Source of the DNA: BM524 sp041554435 | Lineage (GTDB): Bacteria > Bacteroidota > Bacteroidia > Bacteroidales > F082 | DNA length: 30,881 nucleotides | Direction of reading: 5' to 3' | Assembly (NCBI GenBank): GCA_041554435.1 | Contig: JBFFLX010000026.1 | Span: forward strand, 1-30,881 | Part shown: one piece after another, positions 1-8,016 of the stretch | How the letters are laid out: the number at the start of each line of letters is the position of its first letter | Position numbering within the stretch: the stretch's first letter is position 1 | The notes under the pieces: generated by a model | Databases searched by the model: none | Told to the model about the DNA's origin: nothing | The model's input: only the letters and a program-made list of their open reading frames with translations | Position numbers and translations under genes: made by a program

Positions 1-1245
1 ATTCTTAAAAATATTGATGAAGCACGTGTTTTACTTATTGCTTTAAATAGAAAAATGTACTCGGATATAGATATTGATGAGGTAAATAAACTTAAAGTTG
101 AATTAATAAATGAAATAGACAAACTAATTAAACCTGAGGAACTTAGTTTAAGTGAAACGGCATATTTTGCTGCCTATGGATTGTTTCTTCAGTTGGGTAA
201 CAGCAACCAGCAATTTTATCTGTCGGATATGAGTTTTGAGAATACAGGATTAATAAGTAAATTTTCAGAAAAATGGAATCATGAGTTTTCTACGGCTTTG
301 GTAAAAGCAGGAAAATATAGTGTTTCTGACAAGAAATCATACAATCAACTAGAGGTAAATGGTAATTATTGGCAAGAAGGAGGTTTTTTAAAATTAAATA
401 TTTCCGTCTGGAATGCTGATAAAATAATTGCCGTTTCAAAGGCAAGTATCCTAATCACCAAACTTGAAAAAGAAAATATCGATTATATTCCTTTGCAGAT
501 AAAAAAAATGGAAACCCTTGCGGCTTTTACTTTGAAGTTAGTAAGTGCCCCTAAACTAATTAAGGTAGGAACTCCTTCTTTAATACCTGTTAAAATTAAT
601 GTAAGTGCTGATAATGATGGACTTATTGAGCCAATTCAGAACTTTCCTGTTATTGTAACAGAAGTGGAAAACGGTAAATTACTCTGTAAAGCCAAAACCA
701 ATGAAAACGGTATTGCCGAATGTTTTCTTCCACCAATTGAAACTGCGAAAAAGAATATTGCTGTACAGGTATCACTGGATATAGAATCATATTTCAATGT
801 GGAAGTAAACTCCATATATTTTGGAATAGCTAAAATTCAGAACCCCTTAAAACCTTTGATGGAAAATATAGAAGTTGCCAAACCAACTATTTTTGTGGAA
901 AGTGACGAAAAATCTTATGGCAAATCAATTGACATCAAGACTCTAGAACCCACTGTAAAAGAGGTGTTCTCTCAAAAGTCGTATAATTTTGTTGACAAAA
1001 AAGAGTTAGCCGATTTGATAATTAAAATTGATGCAAATACAACAACAGCAACAACCTACCAGGGTATAAAATTTGCCTATTTGGATATAAATCTTGCAAT
1101 AATAGAAAACGCTAGTGGTGAAGAATTAATGAAGACTCATTTCGATCAAATTAAGGGTGGTGGTGCTAACCAATTCAAAGCAGCCAAAAAGGCCTATATG
1201 CTTGGTGCTGAAAAAATAAGAGAATATTTAAATAGCAACTTTTAA
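1..1245 (+). CDS. LPP20/FlgO-like envelope protein, 5' end missing
   Basis: The frame is open from base 1: the 18 codons before the first ATG at 55 are in frame and read as protein (KNIDEARVLLIALNRK). The gene therefore almost certainly starts left of the window and 55 is only an internal methionine. The visible part has about 414 codons. An early segment (WQEGGFLKLNISVWNADKII) resembles the 'how strongly is a property expressed' beta segment of LPP20/CsgG-type lipoproteins. A middle beta-rich part (KTNENGIAECFLPP) looks like an Ig-like or carboxypeptidase-regulatory-like fold. The C-terminal 110 residues (ADLIIKIDANT, YQGIKFAYLDINLAIIE, QIKGGGANQFKAAKKAY) resemble FlgO/LPP20-type periplasmic domains of Bacteroidota. 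It is probably an envelope lipoprotein, but the signal sequence is outside the window. The next gene follows after 18 bp and is probably co-transcribed. Family assignment is by resemblance only. Confidence 0.7.
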   Translation: MLKNIDEARVLLIALNRKMYSDIDIDEVNKLKVELINEIDKLIKPEELSLSETAYFAAYGLFLQLGNSNQQFYLSDMSFENTGLISKFSEKWNHEFSTALVKAGKYSVSDKKSYNQLEVNGNYWQEGGFLKLNISVWNADKIIAVSKASILITKLEKENIDYIPLQIKKMETLAAFTLKLVSAPKLIKVGTPSLIPVKINVSADNDGLIEPIQNFPVIVTEVENGKLLCKAKTNENGIAECFLPPIETAKKNIAVQVSLDIESYFNVEVNSIYFGIAKIQNPLKPLMENIEVAKPTIFVESDEKSYGKSIDIKTLEPTVKEVFSQKSYNFVDKKELADLIIKIDANTTTATTYQGIKFAYLDINLAIIENASGEELMKTHFDQIKGGGANQFKAAKKAYMLGAEKIREYLNSNF

Positions 1246-1263
1246 TCAAAAAATACATATACA

Positions 1264-1716
1264 ATGGAAACCCATGAGTTTGTAACACAGCAAAAAGAGG
1301 AGTTAATAATTAGTAATCAAACAAAAAAATATTGGCTGGAAATTAGTAATTGGGCCATGTTTTTCTCAATATTAGGCTTTGTTTTTGTTGGCCTAATGCT
1401 ATTATTTGGTTTGTTATTTGGAAGTATTATTTCGTTATTGCCCAATGTTGATACTTTGCCAGATGGGTTCGGTTTCTTTGGAATTATATACGTAATACTT
1501 GCCGTGATTTATTTGATTCCTATTTATTTTTTGTATCAGTTTTCAGCAAAAATGAAGGATGCACTGAGGAATAACGATACAATGTTTCTTACTGAATCCT
1601 TTAAAAACTTAAAGTCTCATTTTAAATTTGTAGGTATTATGACGCTTATAGGGCTTGTTCTATATGCTGTGATATTTGTCATAACAATTGTTATTGCTGC
1701 CATTATAGGGGCTTAA
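1264..1716 (+). CDS. DUF5362-like small integral membrane protein
   Basis: A 150-residue protein with a polar N-terminus (about 30 residues), a long hydrophobic stretch at about residues 31-58, a second at about 72-92, a polar loop (MKDALRNNDTMFLTESFKNL), and a final hydrophobic segment at about 121-148. The order of a membrane helix pair, a short amphipathic helix with 'FLTESFKNLKSHFKFVGI', and a C-terminal helix matches the DUF5362 family of small Bacteroidota membrane proteins as I know it. No catalytic motif is visible and the function is unknown. It starts 18 bp after the preceding gene, so the two probably share a transcript. An inner-membrane location is inferred from the helices. Confidence 0.75.
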   Translation: METHEFVTQQKEELIISNQTKKYWLEISNWAMFFSILGFVFVGLMLLFGLLFGSIISLLPNVDTLPDGFGFFGIIYVILAVIYLIPIYFLYQFSAKMKDALRNNDTMFLTESFKNLKSHFKFVGIMTLIGLVLYAVIFVITIVIAAIIGA

Positions 1717-1731
1717 TTTAGGATTAATTAT

Positions 1732-1739
1732 TATCTTTA
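1732..1739 (+). promoter_or_regulatory. possible -7 box (one mismatch)
   Basis: TATCTTTA matches the Bacteroidota -7 consensus TAnnTTTG at all but the last base and lies 25 bp before the ATG at 1765. I see no convincing -33 TTTG at the expected distance, so this is a weak candidate. The propeller gene may instead be read from upstream. Confidence 0.25.
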
Positions 1740-1764
1740 GCCAAAATAATAGCATAAGGTAATA

Positions 1765-3162
1765 ATGAGATTCGCAACCAATAAGATTCTTACTTTGTTC
1801 TTTTGTTTTATAATCTTTAATGTTTATTCACAAAAGAACCTCACAACTTTTACTAAAAATGAAGGTTTAAGTTCCTCAAACATACTATTTGCACATGTTG
1901 ATAGTAAAGGCATAATATGGGCGGCAACTAACTTTGGTCTTAATGCCTACTATTCGGGGAAATGGACTTCTATAAAATTTATAGAAGGAAATGATGGACA
2001 AAACAAGTATCTTGGTAAAGTTTTACAAATTTTTGAAGCAAAAAATTCTGATATATGGGTAGCAACCAACAGAGGACTTTTTTATTTTAATCGCAAATAT
2101 TGGACTTATTTTAGTGATAGTGAGAACGCTAGTTTCGAAATAAGTACAATTTTTGAAGATTCATTTTCCAATATTTGGTTATTCCTTGAAAAAGAAGATG
2201 GGCTAAAAGATATTGACCAAATTGGCTTTTCAATGTTAGAAGGTAAAGTGCAAATATTTGGTGGCCAGCAATGGATAACATTTACAGGGGTTATAGGTGG
2301 TTCTGCAGCTGTTCGCATAGGTGCTCCTCCTGATTATTTTACCTCTTATTTAGTTGATTCTCATAAGAGAATATGGATTACAAGTCTGGATGGATTGTAC
2401 TTATATGATGGAAGAAGATGGAGTGAGTATAATGAAGAACAACTTACATCCGACAGATGTTATAAAGTTTTTGAAAGTAATACAAATGAAATATGGGTTG
2501 GAACCGCAAATGGTATAGCAACTAATATATCTGGTGAATGGAAAAAATTCGAAAAGGCTAAAGGCATTAACGGAAATATTATTTACGATTTTTATCATGA
2601 TAAACAAAACCGGCTTTGGGCATTTAGTAGTAAGGATAATTCTTTTAACTCCTTATTGCTTTTTAATAAAACCAAATGGAAAACCTTTACCAATAGAGAT
2701 TTAAAATTGAAGGGAAATATTGATAATATTTATGATTTCGATGATAAACTTTTAATTTCTTCATCCAAAGGACTGTCGATATTCAACAATACAAATTGGC
2801 AAAATATTAATCGAATTTATGATGTGAATATCGATGATGTTTATTTGATTAAAGAATTGTCGCAAGACACTTTTTATATTGCTGATCGCACTAAACTCTA
2901 TAGATTAACTGATAAGGGTTTGGATGTTGTTTATGAATATGATGGAAAATGGCAACCTAATTTTATACTTGAAGATTCTAAGTCAAGAGTATGGATAGGT
3001 ACCGATAGAGATGGGGCATTTTTATTTGAAAACGATAAATTTGTTTCAAATTATACAAATAAAGATGGTTTAATTGATAATCATATAATTTCTGTTTTTG
3101 AAGACCAAGAATCTAACATTTGGTTAATAAGCCGTAATGGAATAAGTAAAGTAAATGATTAA
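1765..3162 (+). CDS. secreted two-component-regulator propeller protein without output domain
   Basis: A 465-residue protein with a clear signal peptide (MRFATNKILTLFFCFIIFNV, cleavage near YSQ-K) followed only by beta-propeller repeats of the Reg_prop type. The repeats show the pattern [IL]W-[AV]-[AG]T-x2-GL: GIIWAATNFGL, DIWVATNRGLFYF, RIWITSLDGLYLY, EIWVGTANGI, RVWIGTDRDGAFLF and NIWLISRNGI. In most Bacteroidota such repeats form the sensor part of hybrid two-component systems and are followed by a Y_Y_Y domain, a membrane helix and a histidine kinase. Here the protein stops after the propeller. It therefore has to act as a free periplasmic, surface or secreted binding module. The downstream regulator/kinase pair lacks a propeller, so a partner role as sensor subunit is possible, but this rests on proximity only. 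There is no type IX sorting domain at the C-terminus. Confidence 0.85.
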   Translation: MRFATNKILTLFFCFIIFNVYSQKNLTTFTKNEGLSSSNILFAHVDSKGIIWAATNFGLNAYYSGKWTSIKFIEGNDGQNKYLGKVLQIFEAKNSDIWVATNRGLFYFNRKYWTYFSDSENASFEISTIFEDSFSNIWLFLEKEDGLKDIDQIGFSMLEGKVQIFGGQQWITFTGVIGGSAAVRIGAPPDYFTSYLVDSHKRIWITSLDGLYLYDGRRWSEYNEEQLTSDRCYKVFESNTNEIWVGTANGIATNISGEWKKFEKAKGINGNIIYDFYHDKQNRLWAFSSKDNSFNSLLLFNKTKWKTFTNRDLKLKGNIDNIYDFDDKLLISSSKGLSIFNNTNWQNINRIYDVNIDDVYLIKELSQDTFYIADRTKLYRLTDKGLDVVYEYDGKWQPNFILEDSKSRVWIGTDRDGAFLFENDKFVSNYTNKDGLIDNHIISVFEDQESNIWLISRNGISKVND

Positions 3163-3229
3163 ATTATTCCAAAACATTTATCATTATTAACTGCTTGCGT
3201 TTATTTTCTTCATTTAAATTCAAACATCA

Positions 3230-3239
3230 CCCTGCAGGG
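3230..3239 (+). promoter_or_regulatory. palindromic operator candidate CCCTGCAGGG
   Basis: A perfect 10-bp palindrome in an otherwise AT-rich 128-bp gap. Exactly 26 bp separate its end from the TATTTTTG -7 box of the response-regulator gene. The related palindrome at 5773-5782 (CCCTACAGGG) sits at the same 26-bp distance from another -7 box. It lies just upstream of where a -33 element should be, which is a typical position for an activator site. The proposed binder is the LuxR/NarL-type regulator encoded at 3291 (inference). Confidence 0.6.
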
Positions 3240-3265
3240 CTATTTCTTATTAATTATCTGTTTTG

Positions 3266-3273
3266 TATTTTTG
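3266..3273 (+). promoter_or_regulatory. -7 box of the response regulator/kinase operon
   Basis: TATTTTTG is an exact match to the Bacteroidota sigma-ABfr -7 consensus TAnnTTTG, 17 bp before the ATG at 3291. The -33 position 20 bp upstream (3243-3245) reads TTT instead of TTG. This weak -33 fits a promoter needing an activator, with the palindrome at 3230-3239 placed just upstream of it. Confidence 0.6.
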
Positions 3274-3290
3274 TAGAATAAACTTTTTGC

Positions 3291-3896
3291 ATGAAAATAG
3301 TTATACTCGATGATCATTCTTTGTTTTCTCAGGGCTTGGGTGAAATATTAAAAGATAATTTTGAGAACGTTGACTTAGTTATTTATAACAGTATAGCCAA
3401 ACTAACTCAAAACCAAATAGATTATAATTCCTGTGATTTACTAATAAGTGATATAGAATTGCCAGGTGAGGATATATTTGTTTTCCTGAATTATTTAAAA
3501 TCAAATTTCCCCAAACTTCCAATTTTAGTTATATCAATGCACAATAAACTATCTGTTATAAGAAGATGTAAAGAATTAAATATTGATGGTTATATATTAA
3601 AGGATGATCATAATTTGATTAGTAAAGTTGTAAGAGAACTAACCCATGGTGGTAAGTTCTATTCCCCGAAAGTGTTAAAAACACTAGATATACTCACCAT
3701 AAAAGAAAACGTTCTGACTCCAAAAGAAGAACAAATAATAGCACTTGTGGCCAATGGTAAAAGCAATCAGGAGATTGCTGATGAATTGTTTATAAGTTAT
3801 AATACCATAAAAACCCATAGAAAAAATATAAGTCGTAAATTACAAATTTCTACGGTAGCAGATTTAATTAAATATTATTACGAAAATTATCTTTAG
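3291..3896 (+). CDS. NarL/LuxR-type two-component response regulator
   Basis: A 201-residue cytoplasmic transcription factor. The N-terminal receiver domain (about 1-118) has the acidic pocket D7/D8, the phospho-acceptor D54 in LLISDIELPG, the S82/T-type position in ILVISMH and the conserved K104 in GYILKDD. The C-terminal LuxR HTH (about 140-200) shows the standard pattern LTPKEEQIIALVANGKSNQE followed by IADELFISYNTIKTHRKNI and a final helix ending in KLQIS. It is the cognate of the kinase that begins at its own stop codon, as the overlap and NarL/LiaS-type pairing indicate. The palindrome CCCTGCAGGG upstream of its promoter, repeated before the kinase/phosphatase operon at 5842, suggests autoregulation and control of that operon (inference). 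All key receiver residues are present, so it should be phosphorylatable. Confidence 0.92.
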   Translation: MKIVILDDHSLFSQGLGEILKDNFENVDLVIYNSIAKLTQNQIDYNSCDLLISDIELPGEDIFVFLNYLKSNFPKLPILVISMHNKLSVIRRCKELNIDGYILKDDHNLISKVVRELTHGGKFYSPKVLKTLDILTIKENVLTPKEEQIIALVANGKSNQEIADELFISYNTIKTHRKNISRKLQISTVADLIKYYYENYL

Positions 3897-5704
3897 TGAA
3901 CAGAATATCTTTAATTATAGTATTTATTTTAAGTCTTGGATTTTGTGATGCCAAAGATATTAGTGTATCTGTAACCCATGATGAAATTAATATCACTCCT
4001 TATTGTCAAGAATTTATTGATAAAACTAACAACCTCAATGTATTTGAAGTTAAAGATCAAAACTGGAGAGAACTTGAAGGAAGTCTTGACTTTGGCTCGG
4101 TAAAATATGTTCAATGGGTAAGGTTTAATATTTCAAATGAAACTGATAGAGAAATTAAAAAAGTATTGTTTATTCCTTATAATCATATTCACAAGATAGA
4201 TTTATTCATTTTTAACGGAGATTCATTAGTATCAGTAGAAAAACAAGGTACAATGAGAAAAGATAGTAGTTTAAGGTTCAATTCAGGCCATTCATTTAAT
4301 TTGTCTCTCAAGTCCAATCAAAGTTATACTATCATAATCAAATACAATAATTTATACCGTCCGTTGCGAGCTTCTGCTTTTTTAGTGTCGCCCTCCCGAC
4401 TTGAAGAAATACATAGGCAAAATAATAGGCTACTATGGTTTTGGAGAGGCGCATTTCTTTTTGCTGTAATTATTTCATTGATAATATTTTTCTTCGTAGG
4501 CCTGCGATTATTTTTGTACTATGTCATCCTAAACACTGGTATTGGTATTTTTATGGCCTCCCAGTTAGGAGATTATTTCATTTTTTTTGATGTTGATTCC
4601 TCAGATATATCCACACTCATTGAATTTGGTGGAGCAATTATTGTAAGCATATTTTTCCCTCTTTTTTTAAACACATTAGTTAAAATTAAAGAGCGTAATA
4701 AATTGGTTTGGAATATAATGTATGGATTTATCTATTTTATGATTGTATTATTTATTTTAAACCTATTTCCACAAATACGTCTAAGTATTGTGCAGTATTA
4801 TTCCCATATCTACATTATGATTGTAGCTTCTTTGGTGTTTATTTTATTGCTAATATTTTTGTTTAAAAGTGTACTTTATAAGGATTTAAATGCAATTGTT
4901 CTATTTATAGTTTATTGTTTTTATGTAGGTACCGTATTGCTGAATATAACATTGCCAAACATGGGGCTTATGCCAGGAAATCCTTTTGTTTATAATAGTA
5001 TATTAACTATTTCCTTGATCGAAATATTTATCTTCATGATATTGATGGGGAGAGAAGCCTTGAGCGTATATAATGATAGGGCTAATCTGAAAAAGAAGGA
5101 TGAACAGCATCAGCATGAGATGATGCTCTCAATAATTAAAGCCCAGGAAGAAGAAAGGGATCGGGTAGGACGTACTCTCCACGATTCCATTGGAGGAAGT
5201 TTGGCTATAATTAAGCAAAATTTAAGAGATGAGGATAAAACTATTAAACGAACACTTAATAAAACTATAAGTGTTGTTAGAAGTTTAAGTCATGGTTTGG
5301 TATCTCCTATGGTAAAACAAGCTGAATTCCAGGATGAACTCAAAGAACTTTGCTATATGTTCAATACCAGCCGACTAAAGATGCATTGTTATTTTAATAA
5401 TTGGCCGGAGATTGAAAGTGAAGAAATAACAACTCACTTATATAGAATAACTCAGGAATTGATTCAAAATGCAATTAAACATAGCAATGCAACAAATGTT
5501 TATTTCCAATTTATTGGCGATGATGGTATGGCAAGTTTGCTTTATGAAGATGATGGTATTGGATTTAACTACGATGAAAATGATAATAAAGGACTTGGCC
5601 TACGTAATATAAGAAACCGTTTATCGATCATGAAAGGAAGCCTGACCGTCGACTCTTCCCCGGGAGGAAATGGAACAACTATGATTCTGGAAATAAAACT
5701 ATAA
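3896..5704 (+). CDS. 7TMR-DISM sensor histidine kinase (NarX/LiaS-type catalytic core)
   Basis: A 602-residue inner-membrane kinase. It starts at GTG 3896, whose G is the last base of the regulator's TAG stop, so translation is probably coupled. A signal peptide (MNRISLIIVFILSLGFCDA) leads into a periplasmic 7TMR-DISM-type beta domain (about 25-170, with VKYVQWVRFNISNETDREI). Seven hydrophobic helices follow at about 180-395, then a short coiled coil. The kinase core is of the HisKA_3 kind: ERDRVGRTLHDSIGG with H429 as phospho-acceptor, the N-box ELIQNAIKHS with N525, DDGIGF, and the G2-like GLGLRNIRNRLSIMKG near the end. This class phosphorylates NarL-type regulators, matching the gene just upstream. 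DISM domains are thought to sense small ligands or carbohydrates, but the ligand cannot be deduced. A 137-bp gap separates it from the next gene. Confidence 0.92.
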   Translation: MNRISLIIVFILSLGFCDAKDISVSVTHDEINITPYCQEFIDKTNNLNVFEVKDQNWRELEGSLDFGSVKYVQWVRFNISNETDREIKKVLFIPYNHIHKIDLFIFNGDSLVSVEKQGTMRKDSSLRFNSGHSFNLSLKSNQSYTIIIKYNNLYRPLRASAFLVSPSRLEEIHRQNNRLLWFWRGAFLFAVIISLIIFFFVGLRLFLYYVILNTGIGIFMASQLGDYFIFFDVDSSDISTLIEFGGAIIVSIFFPLFLNTLVKIKERNKLVWNIMYGFIYFMIVLFILNLFPQIRLSIVQYYSHIYIMIVASLVFILLLIFLFKSVLYKDLNAIVLFIVYCFYVGTVLLNITLPNMGLMPGNPFVYNSILTISLIEIFIFMILMGREALSVYNDRANLKKKDEQHQHEMMLSIIKAQEEERDRVGRTLHDSIGGSLAIIKQNLRDEDKTIKRTLNKTISVVRSLSHGLVSPMVKQAEFQDELKELCYMFNTSRLKMHCYFNNWPEIESEEITTHLYRITQELIQNAIKHSNATNVYFQFIGDDGMASLLYEDDGIGFNYDENDNKGLGLRNIRNRLSIMKGSLTVDSSPGGNGTTMILEIKL

Positions 5705-5768
5705 TAAGCTTATTTAGTTTGGTTCTAAATATTAATATGCTGATAATCAAAGTATTAAATACTTAAAT

Positions 5769-5786
5769 ATCCCCCTACAGGGGGAT
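5769..5786 (+). promoter_or_regulatory. palindromic operator candidate before the Ser/Thr kinase operon
   Basis: ATCCCCC-TACA-GGGGGAT is a perfect inverted repeat with 7-bp arms. Its core CCCTACAGGG (5773-5782) differs at one base from the palindrome at 3230-3239. Its end is also exactly 26 bp from a -7 box (TACTTTTG, 5809-5816). No T-run follows the hairpin, so it does not look like a terminator of the kinase gene upstream. It overlaps the start of the -33 region and fits an activator site better. Confidence 0.6.
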
Positions 5787-5816
5787 TGACACCTACTTTT
5801 ATCACATGTACTTTTG
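5786..5816 (+). promoter_or_regulatory. promoter of the nine-gene phospho-signalling operon
   Basis: TTG (5786-5788), a 20-bp spacer and TACTTTTG (5809-5816) match the Bacteroidota -33/-7 promoter form TTTG-N19to21-TAnnTTTG, with the -7 box exact. The ATG at 5842 follows 25 bp later. This is the only convincing promoter found before the run of genes 5842-18727, in which gaps are 24 bp or less. Confidence 0.65.
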
Positions 5817-5841
5817 CAACATTAAATAATATGATATTATT

Positions 5842-6675
5842 ATGCAGTGTACAAGATGTGGATATTATAACTCCGAAGCCGTTAGCAGTTGTATAAAATG
5901 TAATACACCCCTAGCTAAAAAGGAAGTTGTTAATGAAGAAAAAAGTAGAAAAACCCAGCAACTTCCAAATAAACAGGAAGTTGATGAGTATTTAAATAAA
6001 ACTACTTCTGATACAGCCGATAGAGGCGATTTTTCTGCCTCCAAAACTATAGCCGATAGTGGTGCATCAAACGACTTTTCTGCTTCAAAAACAATTGCTG
6101 ATACTGGAAATAATTTGTCATTCTCAGCATCCCAAACAATTTCTGATTTTGGTGATAATTCATCAGCCGAAGAAAAAACAACTAAGGAACAAGCTGAAAA
6201 AGTGGAGATTATTCCTTGTCCCAATTGTAAGTATCCGGTTTCTGGTGCTTCAAAATTTTGTCCTAATTGCAGTCAGGACCTAACTAAAGAGGTAAAAGTC
6301 GAACTAAATAAACCTTCACAAAAAATGAATAAAGAAAGAAAATCACAAAAAACCGTGAATATTTTCGCTTCTGAACATAAAATAGAGGAAGAGTCGGTTA
6401 AACTTACCGAAATAAAGCAAAAGGGTGAGAAACTATTGGAGTTGACATCAGAAGATAAGAAAATAGTATTAAACAATGTATCACTTGACCAGGAAGAAAA
6501 TGCAGCCATTTCTTCAAATGTGCATGCGGAACTTATAAATTTTGAAGGGGAGTGGTATATTGTAAACAGAACTTCAGCAGGAACAACATTTGTGGCTGCT
6601 CACAAACCACAAAAATTAAGTGAGGGAGATATTATATTAATAGGTAATACAATTTATCGTTTCGAAGGAAAATAA
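5842..6675 (+). CDS. double zinc-ribbon protein with TxxD repeats and a degenerate FHA domain
   Basis: A 277-residue cytoplasmic protein. Two zinc ribbons have the same spacing CxxC-x10-CxxC: C3/C6/C17/C20 and C126/C129/C140/C143. Between them lie three tandem 15-residue repeats (63-107) containing FSASKTIAD-like units, placing threonines T69, T84 and T99 each three residues before an Asp (TIAD, TIAD, TISD). The C-terminal 80 residues look like an FHA domain (ISSNVHAELINFEGEWYIV, GDIILIGNTIYRFEG). However, the usual GR arginine is absent, SRxH reads SNVH, and the NG of the ligand loop reads AG, so phosphothreonine binding through this domain is doubtful. It is the first gene of the operon, 6 bp before a Ser/Thr kinase. 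An adaptor or kinase-substrate role is inferred: TxxD is a known preferred FHA ligand form when the threonine is phosphorylated. Confidence 0.85.
   Translation: MQCTRCGYYNSEAVSSCIKCNTPLAKKEVVNEEKSRKTQQLPNKQEVDEYLNKTTSDTADRGDFSASKTIADSGASNDFSASKTIADTGNNLSFSASQTISDFGDNSSAEEKTTKEQAEKVEIIPCPNCKYPVSGASKFCPNCSQDLTKEVKVELNKPSQKMNKERKSQKTVNIFASEHKIEEESVKLTEIKQKGEKLLELTSEDKKIVLNNVSLDQEENAAISSNVHAELINFEGEWYIVNRTSAGTTFVAAHKPQKLSEGDIILIGNTIYRFEGK
6028..6162 (+). repeat. three 45-bp coding repeats (15-residue TxxD units)
   Basis: Residues 63-77, 78-92 and 93-107 of the zinc-ribbon protein align as [DS]FSAS[KQ]TI[AS]D followed by a variable five-residue tail. The period is exactly 15 residues (45 bp). The protein motif is conserved more strictly than the DNA: serine, isoleucine and lysine codons vary. 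This points to selection for the peptide rather than a very recent DNA duplication. Confidence 0.85.
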
Positions 6676-6681
6676 AAAAAC

Positions 6682-7992
6682 ATGACTCCCGATAGAATCG
6701 ATTTAAATACATTACGCAATATTGATGCATATAATATTGTAAAAACCATTAGCACTGAAGGTGGTTTTGGTGATGTTGTATTGGGAGAAAAAAATGGAAA
6801 TGAATATGCAATAAAGTTACTTCGGTTATGGGAAGTACACCCTGAAGAACGAAAATCCGTTACAGCCAGATTTTATCGTGAATTTGAAGCCGGTTCAATA
6901 GAATCACCATATTTAGTAAAGTCCTATGAATGTGGCGAATATAAAGGCAATCCATATCATGCCATGGAATATGTTCCTCATGGCTCGTTACGCGACATAA
7001 TGGATAAAAAAGTTCAGTTAAATAATCCATTAATGCTTGCTGCTCAAGTCCTGTTAGGATTGCAAAAACTTCATAAAAATGGAGTAGTACATCGTGATCT
7101 TAAACCCGAAAATGTTTTAATTGGAGATAATCAAGTACCAAAACTTACTGATTTTGGCATAAGTGGTTTTATGTACTCCCGTGAAACAAAAACAAACTGG
7201 ATGGGAAGAGTAAAAGAAATGTTTGGAACAATAGCTTATGCTCCCCCCGAACAATTTGATCAGTATAAAGCCTTTACGGCGATGCGTCCTACTATTGATA
7301 TATTTTCATTTGGAGTAATGATATACGAATATTTAACTGGTCATTATCCCTTTGGCGAAATAAATTCTGCCGAAGATGTTATAATGTATAAAAACAGGAT
7401 GAAGAAAAAAGAGTACGATCCTCTTTCGAAATACATTCAGTTAAATGATAGCAGATGGAACGAAATTATTGATAAAAGTATAGATCCTGATATTAAAAAC
7501 CGCTGGCAAAGCATTGAAGACCTTATAAGAAAACATTTTAAAACCGAGAGGGAGCATATAGAACATCAGCAAGCTTTCTCTGTAAATGATACTATTGAAA
7601 TTAACAAAGCCGATTCCAATCCTGAATTAATTATAATGAATGGAGAGGAACCCAAGAGAAAATATCCAATTACAAGAATGCTTAATTCCAACACCGGGAT
7701 ACTTACTATTGGTTACTACAATCCATCGATTCCGAATAGAAATAATATTGAGATTACTGAAACAAACACAAGTTATATATCTAGTTTTCATGCTACTCTC
7801 GAAAAACATGAGAAAGACACAAATAGTTGGTTTTTAAGAGATGGCCAATGGAGGCAGGTAGATGGCGAATGGGCTTGGTTTAAATCAACTAACGGAACAC
7901 TTGTAAACTCACATAAATTAGATGAAAATGGAATTTATCTCCAAAGAGGAGATATAATTACCATAGGAGATACTACTTTAAAATTTGAATAG
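6682..7992 (+). CDS. Ser/Thr protein kinase with C-terminal FHA domain
   Basis: A 436-residue soluble protein. The kinase domain (about 18-285) is complete: glycine loop TEGGFGDVV, ATP-binding lysine K45 in YAIKLL, catalytic HRDLKPEN (D139, N144), metal-binding DFG (D157) and a PPE motif at 188-190 in GTIAYAPPEQF. It is an RD kinase with a normal activation segment. After a linker, residues 325-436 form an FHA domain with SSFHATLE, STNGTLVN and GDIITIGDTTLKF. The usual GR arginine is replaced (TIGYYNP), although the Ser and the TNG asparagine are present. There is no membrane segment. The operon setting, between a TxxD-repeat protein and an FHA-protease with a PP2C phosphatase downstream, implies a phosphothreonine circuit. 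Threonines in the linker (VNDTIEIN) are possible autophosphorylation sites (inference). Confidence 0.93.
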   Translation: MTPDRIDLNTLRNIDAYNIVKTISTEGGFGDVVLGEKNGNEYAIKLLRLWEVHPEERKSVTARFYREFEAGSIESPYLVKSYECGEYKGNPYHAMEYVPHGSLRDIMDKKVQLNNPLMLAAQVLLGLQKLHKNGVVHRDLKPENVLIGDNQVPKLTDFGISGFMYSRETKTNWMGRVKEMFGTIAYAPPEQFDQYKAFTAMRPTIDIFSFGVMIYEYLTGHYPFGEINSAEDVIMYKNRMKKKEYDPLSKYIQLNDSRWNEIIDKSIDPDIKNRWQSIEDLIRKHFKTEREHIEHQQAFSVNDTIEINKADSNPELIIMNGEEPKRKYPITRMLNSNTGILTIGYYNPSIPNRNNIEITETNTSYISSFHATLEKHEKDTNSWFLRDGQWRQVDGEWAWFKSTNGTLVNSHKLDENGIYLQRGDIITIGDTTLKFE

Positions 7993-8016
7993 GAATACTA
8001 ACTAAAAATTAGAAAT

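Noticed and set aside
5703..5714. Perfect palindrome AATAAGCTTATT at the end of the histidine kinase gene
   Set aside because: It has no loop and no following T-run, so it is not a terminator; it is AT-rich enough to arise by chance.
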